In this document: positions 58,775 through 64,000 of the stretch, in pieces
How positions within the stretch are numbered: the stretch's first letter is position 1
Layout of the letters: each line of letters begins with the position of its first letter
DNA from: Cycas panzhihuaensis
Lineage: Eukaryota > Cycadophyta
Length of the DNA: 64,000 nucleotides
NCBI GenBank assembly: GCA_023213395.1
Contig: CM041465.1
Span: forward strand, 250,797,741 to 250,861,740
Reading direction: 5' to 3'
Program-made: the position numbers and the translations under genes
The notes under the pieces: generated by a model
Database searches by the model: none
Told to the model about the DNA's origin: nothing
The model's input: the letters and a program-made list of their open reading frames with translations, nothing else

Positions 58775-61700
58775 AAAGCTTTACCCTAAAAGCTTGGTGA
58801 TCTCAGGGTGCTTTAGGACAAATTGTTCATTCTCCCAGGTTGCATCTTCTCGTGGAAGTTATTTCCATTTGATGAGATACTCAATGATTTATGCGGATCG
58901 TAGATGTCGAATTCTTGATCGATGATACATTCTGGAATGAGTTGAAGTTGCCCCTCCTCATTTAATATAGGTAATTCTGTTTGAACTTGTACTTGTTGCC
59001 CAATTACCTTCTTGAGACATGAAACATGAAACATGAAAGACATTATGGATCCTTGATAGTGGTGGTAAGTCCAAGGCATATGCAACTTCACCAATCTTCT
59101 TGAGAATTTTGTAAGGCCCATAAAATCGAGGTTGTAACTTATGTTGCCCATTCCGTTTGAGAGATTCCTGCTTATATGGTTGCAACTGTAAGTATACCCA
59201 ATCACCTGGTTGAAATGCTCGTTCACTTCGCCCTTTATCACTGTTGTTTCATCCGATTTTGTGCAAGGTTCAAATTTTCCTTAAGTAGCTTAAGAATATG
59301 TGTTGTTTGTTGGATGTGGTCTTCGACTGCTTGAACCTTAGAACTGATTATGGCATAGTTTTTAAGTGTGGGTGGTTCATAGCCATATAATACTTGGAAC
59401 AGAGTCATTCCTGCTGATGCATGATAGGTTGTATTATACCACCATTCTGCTAAAGGAAGCCAATGATGCCACTGCCCCTGCTTATCTGAAGCATAACACC
59501 GAAGGTATCCTTCAAGGCACTTATTAACCACCTCGGTTTGTCCATCTGTTTGTGGATGGTAGGCTAAGCTCATTGTCAGTTTAGTACCAAGTAGATGGAA
59601 GAGTTATATCCGAGGAGATTCTTGGTAAACTTGGGATCCCGATCATGACTATACATTTGGGCATCTTGGCAACCTGTGTATATCCTTTAAAAGACCTCGA
59701 ATTTGCTTTGCCTTATATGTGGCCTGAATGCCACAGAAATGAGCATATTTAGTTAGCCTATCAACAACCACCAGTATAGCATCTTTTCCTTCTGACTTGG
59801 GCAGACCCACGATGAAGTCCATAGAAATTTCTTCCCATCGTTGATTTGGTATGGGAAGGGGTTGCAGCAATCCTGGAGACTTGATTGTTTCTATCTTATG
59901 TCGTTGACAAACTTCACATGAGGAAACATATCTCTTTACATCTCCTTTTTGTCCCTTCCAAAAGAAAGACTGTTTTAAGCGGTGGTATGTCCGTAGGAAC
60001 CCCGAGTGACCTGCTGTTGGAGAGGCATGTGCATCATGTAAATTTGCTCCTTAAGGCTAGAGTGAGGGCATATATATATTCGATTCTTATACGGAGAATA
60101 TTTGAAGACCATGTATAATGGGTTGAATGCCCTACTCCGACTTGAAGGTCTTGAATGATCCGCTTTGTAAAGGAGTCCTCATCCCATTCTTGCTTGGCAT
60201 GCTATCCAAGAGGGATTGATGTTGTGATAGAATATAGTGCGAGTCTTCTTCCTTACGAGATAAAGCATCGTGACTATATTATCCTTGCCTTTTTATATAT
60301 TATTTCAAAGTCAAAAGCTTACATTTTGGTGACCCATTTTTGTTGTTCCTCAGATGATGTCCTTTGAGATAGGAAATATTTTAAGCTATCATGGTTCTGC
60401 ATTTTAATTTGGAAATGTGTTCCCAATAAATATTGTCGCCATTTCCTAACTGCATGAAGAATTGCTAATATCTCCTTCTCATAGGTGGACTTGACTTGTT
60501 CCTTGAGTGTAAGTCGACGACTTTCAAAAGCCAAAGGTCTTCCTTCTTACATTAAGACTGCTTCAATGCCTTGCCCCGATGCATCACATTCAATGGTGAA
60601 GGTCTTTGTAAAGTCTGGTGTTGCAAGGACTGGTGTGGTAGTTAAAGCCAGCTTTAGGTGTTCAAATGCTTCACAGGCCTTATCATTCCAATGAAAAGAA
60701 TCCTTTTTTAACAAATTGATTAAAGGGGAAGCAATCCTTGCATAGCCTTGAACAAACTTTCGATAATATCCTGTGATTCCTAAGAATCCACGAAGGCCCT
60801 TGATGTTTTTAGGTTTAAGCCAGTTTGCGATAACTGCTATTTTCTTAGGATTCACCTTGACTCCTTCTTGAGAGATGATATGGCCCAAATATTCTATTTC
60901 GCTTGCCCAAATTGACATTTTGATCTTTTGCATAAAGTTGGTTGTCTGCAAGCACCGTAATGCCTTATCAACATGTCAAGATGGTCTTCCAATGCACGAT
61001 CAAGATCAAAATGTCATCAAAAAAGACTAATATGAACTTCCTTAAGTAAGGTCGAAAGAGTTTATTCATGAGTCCTTGAAAGGTGGATGGAGCATTAGTC
61101 AAGCCAAATGGCATGACTAAAAATTCATAGTGACCTTCATGTGTACGAAATGCAGTTTTATGAACATTCTCTGCTTTGATCCTGATTTGATGGTATCTTG
61201 AACGTAAGTCCAATGATGTGAAGAACATTACTCCATGGAGTTCATCCAAGAGTTTATCAATGACTGGTATAGGAAATTTATCCTTGATGGTTATCTTATT
61301 AAGCTCGCGGTAGTCTACACACATGCGAAATGAGCCATCATTTTTTCTTACTAAAATCATCAAGCGTAAAAGTGCTTTTACTTTCCTAATAATACCAAAG
61401 ATTAAGGAGTTCTTGAACTAGTCGTTCAATTTCATTTTTTTGTTGGTAGGGATATCGGTATGGTCGAATGCAAGGAGGATTACTTCCAACTACCAGGTCA
61501 ATGCTATGATCTTGGTCACGCATCGGGGAAGACCTTGAGGAATATCTTGAAAGACCCGTTATGGCGGTGAAGTACCAATTTTAAGTCATTTGGCATACCA
61601 TCATCTTGGAGAATGTCCCCTTCTGTTGGAAGTTCTTGACCTTCTAGAGCATAACATTTGGCAATGATTCTGTACCACCCTTTTAATAAGCCTCTCCATA

Positions 61701-61806
61701 CGGTGTGAGTGATGATTTGGGTCGGAGGAATGATCCCATTCAATTGATAGTCAATTCCTTCAAGTAAATCGGATGAAGAGCTCTTGCATATTTAGTTGAA
61801 TGGTCC
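58775..61806 (-). pseudogene. R10 pol: RT, RNase H, integrase, chromodomain
   Basis: Minus strand. RT at 60968-61363 has [40 protein letters not shown] and an intact [10 protein letters not shown]. RNase H is at 60319-60640 (FTIECDASGQGI, FESRRLTLKEQVKSTYEKE). The integrase core is at 59649-59870 ([29 protein letters not shown]) and 59238-59573 ([20 protein letters not shown]). The C-terminus at 58958-59185 ends RIHNVFHVSC. The chromodomain at about 58800-58905 reads IIEYLIKWK, a stop, LPREDATWENEQFVLKHPEI; such domains bind methylated histone H3. Frame shifts from small indels are the main damage; few stops. Only the indels separate this from a continuous frame. Confidence 0.92.
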
Positions 61807-63105
61807 CTAGTGGTTTGAGCCGTTGTACCCTAATACAACATCAACTCCTCCAACAGGAATGGCATACATAGAAGTGGAGAGGTGATAGTCACCCATTTGC
61901 AACTTGATATTGTGACATTTTCCCCCACAAGCGAGTGTCCCTCCATTAGCCACCATAACCTGAAAATTTTTTACAGGATATGGAAAACAGTTGAGTTCTT
62001 CAGCAAGTTTCCGATTAATGAAATTATGGGTGCTCCCAGAATCTATGAGGACAACCACCTTCCTTTTCTTAATGTACCCAATAAGTTTGAGTGTCTGAGG
62101 CGCTGCAATTCCAGCTAGGGCATGCATGTATATAGTAGCGAGATCTTCTTCTTCCTCCTCGTGGGTCACAATCATTATTTTCTCGGCTCTAATGAGGCTT
62201 CTTCTCGGGTTCCTCATCTTGAACATCCTCAATTATAAATAAGCGTGCTCAGACACTTATGGTCTTTATTCCACTTTTGGTTACAACGAAAACATAACCC
62301 TTTCAATCGCTTCTCATCCATCTCTTGGGAAGTCATTCGTACACCGTGAACCTCAAATTGTGGTTGCTTTTCTCCAAATGTTCGTTGGGGGTCGGATGCC
62401 TTATTTTTGCTTCAATGTGTCGAGCAAAATTAATAGTAGAGATGTTATCGTGTTTTAAGAGTCGCAACTCATGTCCGATGTCATCTCGTAACCCACCAAT
62501 GTATAGCTCAAGTAATTTATCCCGACAAAGACCATCAACCCTTATGGAGAGACGTTGGTATTCTCAGATAAGTTGAAACAGCCCTCCTGTCTAACTTTAG
62601 CTAATCGGTTAAAGTGGTCCCGATCCTGTGTATCGCCATATTGAGCTATAAGATCCTTGACAAAACCTCCCATTGATAACTAAGCCCACCAATTGTTTTC
62701 ATGACCCATTGGTACCATTGGTAGGGTTCGCCCATGTGTAAAGAAGCAAGAGGGATCTTCTTATCTGCGGAACTTGATGAAGAGAAAAGTATTGTTCCAT
62801 TTGAGTGATCCAAAGCGTACATCCGTGCCATTGAACTTCTTGATTTCTACCTTAGGAAGGAAGTTTGGACGAAAGCGCCTACCATCATTACCTTCATCTT
62901 CTTTAGCGAAGTGACCCCCACCTATGTGAGTAGTATCATCAAGATCACTCTTTTCTTCCTTAAGAGGTTTCATGGATGTGAGCTCTAGCATTACTGCTTC
63001 AAATTTTTCATTGAAGTCATTCTGGATTTGTAATATATCTTCTCAAGTTGTGAAACAAAGATCATTGAGATCTTGGGTCCAACTTGGGTTCATCTTAGGG
63101 GCCAT
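61807..63105 (-). pseudogene. R10 gag and protease
   Basis: Gag starts at ATG 63105-63103 (MAPKMNPSWTQDLNDLC). It continues with FEAVMLELTSMKPLKEEKSD and PNFLPKVEIKKFNGTD (62761-62991), then a gag core that is frame-shifted near 62400-62640. The zinc knuckle LCFRCNQKWNKDHKC lies near 62250-62300. Protease at 61807-62232 carries the active site VVLIDSGSTHNFINRKLAEE and later DVVLGYN. Knuckle and protease residues are intact. Breaks come from a stop at about 63050 and short indels. Confidence 0.88.
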
Positions 63106-63970
63106 TAGTCCACAAGACCTAAGTTGGAATCTTGGTTGGTAAATGTGACTGAAAAGGATTTGACGGGGTGTCTATAGACTGTTATCCCCAATATGGTTTT
63201 TTTCTTTTTTTCTTTTTTTTTTTGCTTTTTATTTTTTTGCTTTTTTGCTTTTTCGCTTTTTGCTTTTTTGGGCACTGGTTGGCTGACAGACTACGTGCGC
63301 AAGACTGATGACAGACTAGCTAGAGACACTCAATTTAACAAATAGATGATGACTGACTCACTGACCGACTAAGTGCGCACAACCCACTAATAGACTGACC
63401 AGGTACACTAGTTATGGGTTTGTCTGGTTTGTAGGCTCTCCGATATACTTATCCCATACGTAAATATTATCAACTTACAGAGGCAAACGCTCTACTCTGT
63501 AGTTGTACTACCCCGTCTCTAGGGTATGTGGAGAGTAACTTCCTGGCTAACCGCTTCTGGCACTACAAATTGCGCATCACAATAGGTTTCCTATGGTTAC
63601 CTATACTAGGAAGGCCTATCTGGGGGTCCTCCCATATACCCGCAGTGCGTGGAGGCACAATTCAGAGCCGAGTTCTATCTAAGGCTTGATTCAGAGTGTG
63701 ATCTCCGGTCCTTCACGCAAGGGACTAAAAGCCACAATGCGCTTAGCCCAAAACGATGATCCTCGTGATATTTATAGACCCCAAGACGTGGTCTCTATCT
63801 AAATGCAAAAGAGAACCGCCTTGGTAGTGTTAGGGTAGTCGCCGATTGCAAGTGTTATCTACCCCAAAAAGCAAAGAAACTAAAAGGAAATCAAATGAGA
63901 ATAGGTACTAATGAGAAAAAATAATGGAAAAATTGATTATTTAGTACCTTGACTCTCCCACAAGGAATGG
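63106..63970 (-). other. R10 5' leader
   Basis: Untranslated, with a T-rich plus-strand tract of gctttttt units at 63196-63271. The stretch at about 63603-63802 is homologous to the R1 leader (5555-5770). Short gactgac-like repeats occur at 63280-63400. Confidence 0.8.
63196..63271. repeat. T-rich quasi-repeat of GCTTTTTT units
   Basis: Homopolymer T runs interrupted by single C or GC. It reads as a purine tract on the element strand. Confidence 0.85.
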
Positions 63971-63988
63971 ATCGACCGCTCGATACCA
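63971..63988 (-). other. R10 primer-binding site (altered)
   Basis: The plus strand reads atcgaccgctcgatacca. Compared with the initiator tRNA-Met end, an internal base after gat and some bases of the next block are missing, while the tail ggatcgacc still resembles tRNA sequence further in. It lies two bases from the LTR start. Confidence 0.75.
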
Positions 63989-63990
63989 CT

Positions 63991-64000
63991 TGGTAGGATA
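63991..64000 (-). repeat. R10 5' LTR, first 10 bases
   Basis: tggtaggata, identical to the start of the LTRs at 54974 and 58378. The rest is beyond the window. Confidence 0.85.

Larger units (their letters stand above)
58378..64000 (-). mobile_element. R10: chromovirus copy 2, innermost element
   Basis: Minus-strand element of the same family as R9, complete except for most of its 5' LTR, which starts at 63991. The order from left to right is 3' LTR, PPT, chromodomain, IN, RNase H, RT, PR, gag, leader, PBS, 5' LTR. The two copies are highly similar, but R10 differs by many 1-3-base indels. Its position in the R9 linker makes it the last insertion of the nest. Confidence 0.93.

Noticed and set aside
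54974-64000. R9 and R10 as a tandem duplication by unequal crossing-over
   Set aside because: The junction lies in the pol linker rather than in an LTR; unequal recombination between LTRs would join at LTR boundaries. Nesting explains it better, though the right side is not visible.

Overview
This is nuclear DNA of a seed plant with a large, repeat-rich genome. I found no host gene, rRNA, tRNA, CRISPR array or prokaryotic feature. Almost the whole window is made of transposable elements inserted into one another, most of them decayed by in-frame stops and small indels. The plant assignment rests on the retroelement families: chromodomain Ty3/gypsy, Ty1/copia, OTA/Tat-like gypsy and an L1 LINE with a C-terminal RNase H and a DUF4283 ORF1. 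It also rests on primer-binding sites complementary to plant initiator tRNA-Met. I cannot name the species; dense, old, nested elements would fit a gymnosperm or another large plant genome.

Layout. R1 (1-6549, minus) is an old chromovirus with two LTRs. An AT-rich stretch without visible genes follows (6550-8442). R2 (8443 to about 36219, plus) is a very decayed gypsy element that hosts four later insertions. The first is R3 (11836-25102, minus), a copia element that itself carries R4 (14686-21216, minus), a full-length L1 LINE with a perfect 17-bp target duplication. Next is R5 (27720-28437), one LTR with four tandem copies of its U5-end/PBS segment. Then comes R6 (31210-34805, plus), a non-coding element with two LTRs and a PBS-containing extension. 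R2's right LTR is cut at about 36219 by R7 (36220-50006, minus), a long gypsy element that carries an intron-containing, PMD-like gene on the opposite strand and a separate RNase H fragment. R7 is cut by R8 (50007-54973, plus), a copia element. R8 is cut by R9 (54974-58377, minus), a chromovirus. R9 is cut by R10 (58378 to beyond 64000, minus), a second copy of the same chromovirus.

The right half of the window is therefore the left flank of a five-level nest (R2 > R7 > R8 > R9 > R10). The missing right parts should follow outside the window in reverse order.

The main points of interest are the terminal oddities of R5 and R6 (primer-binding sites outside the LTR), the antisense spliced PMD-like gene of R7, its displaced RNase H, and the roughly 94-bp direct repeats that exactly flank R3. 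All functional statements are from motif reading by eye; no database search was run.
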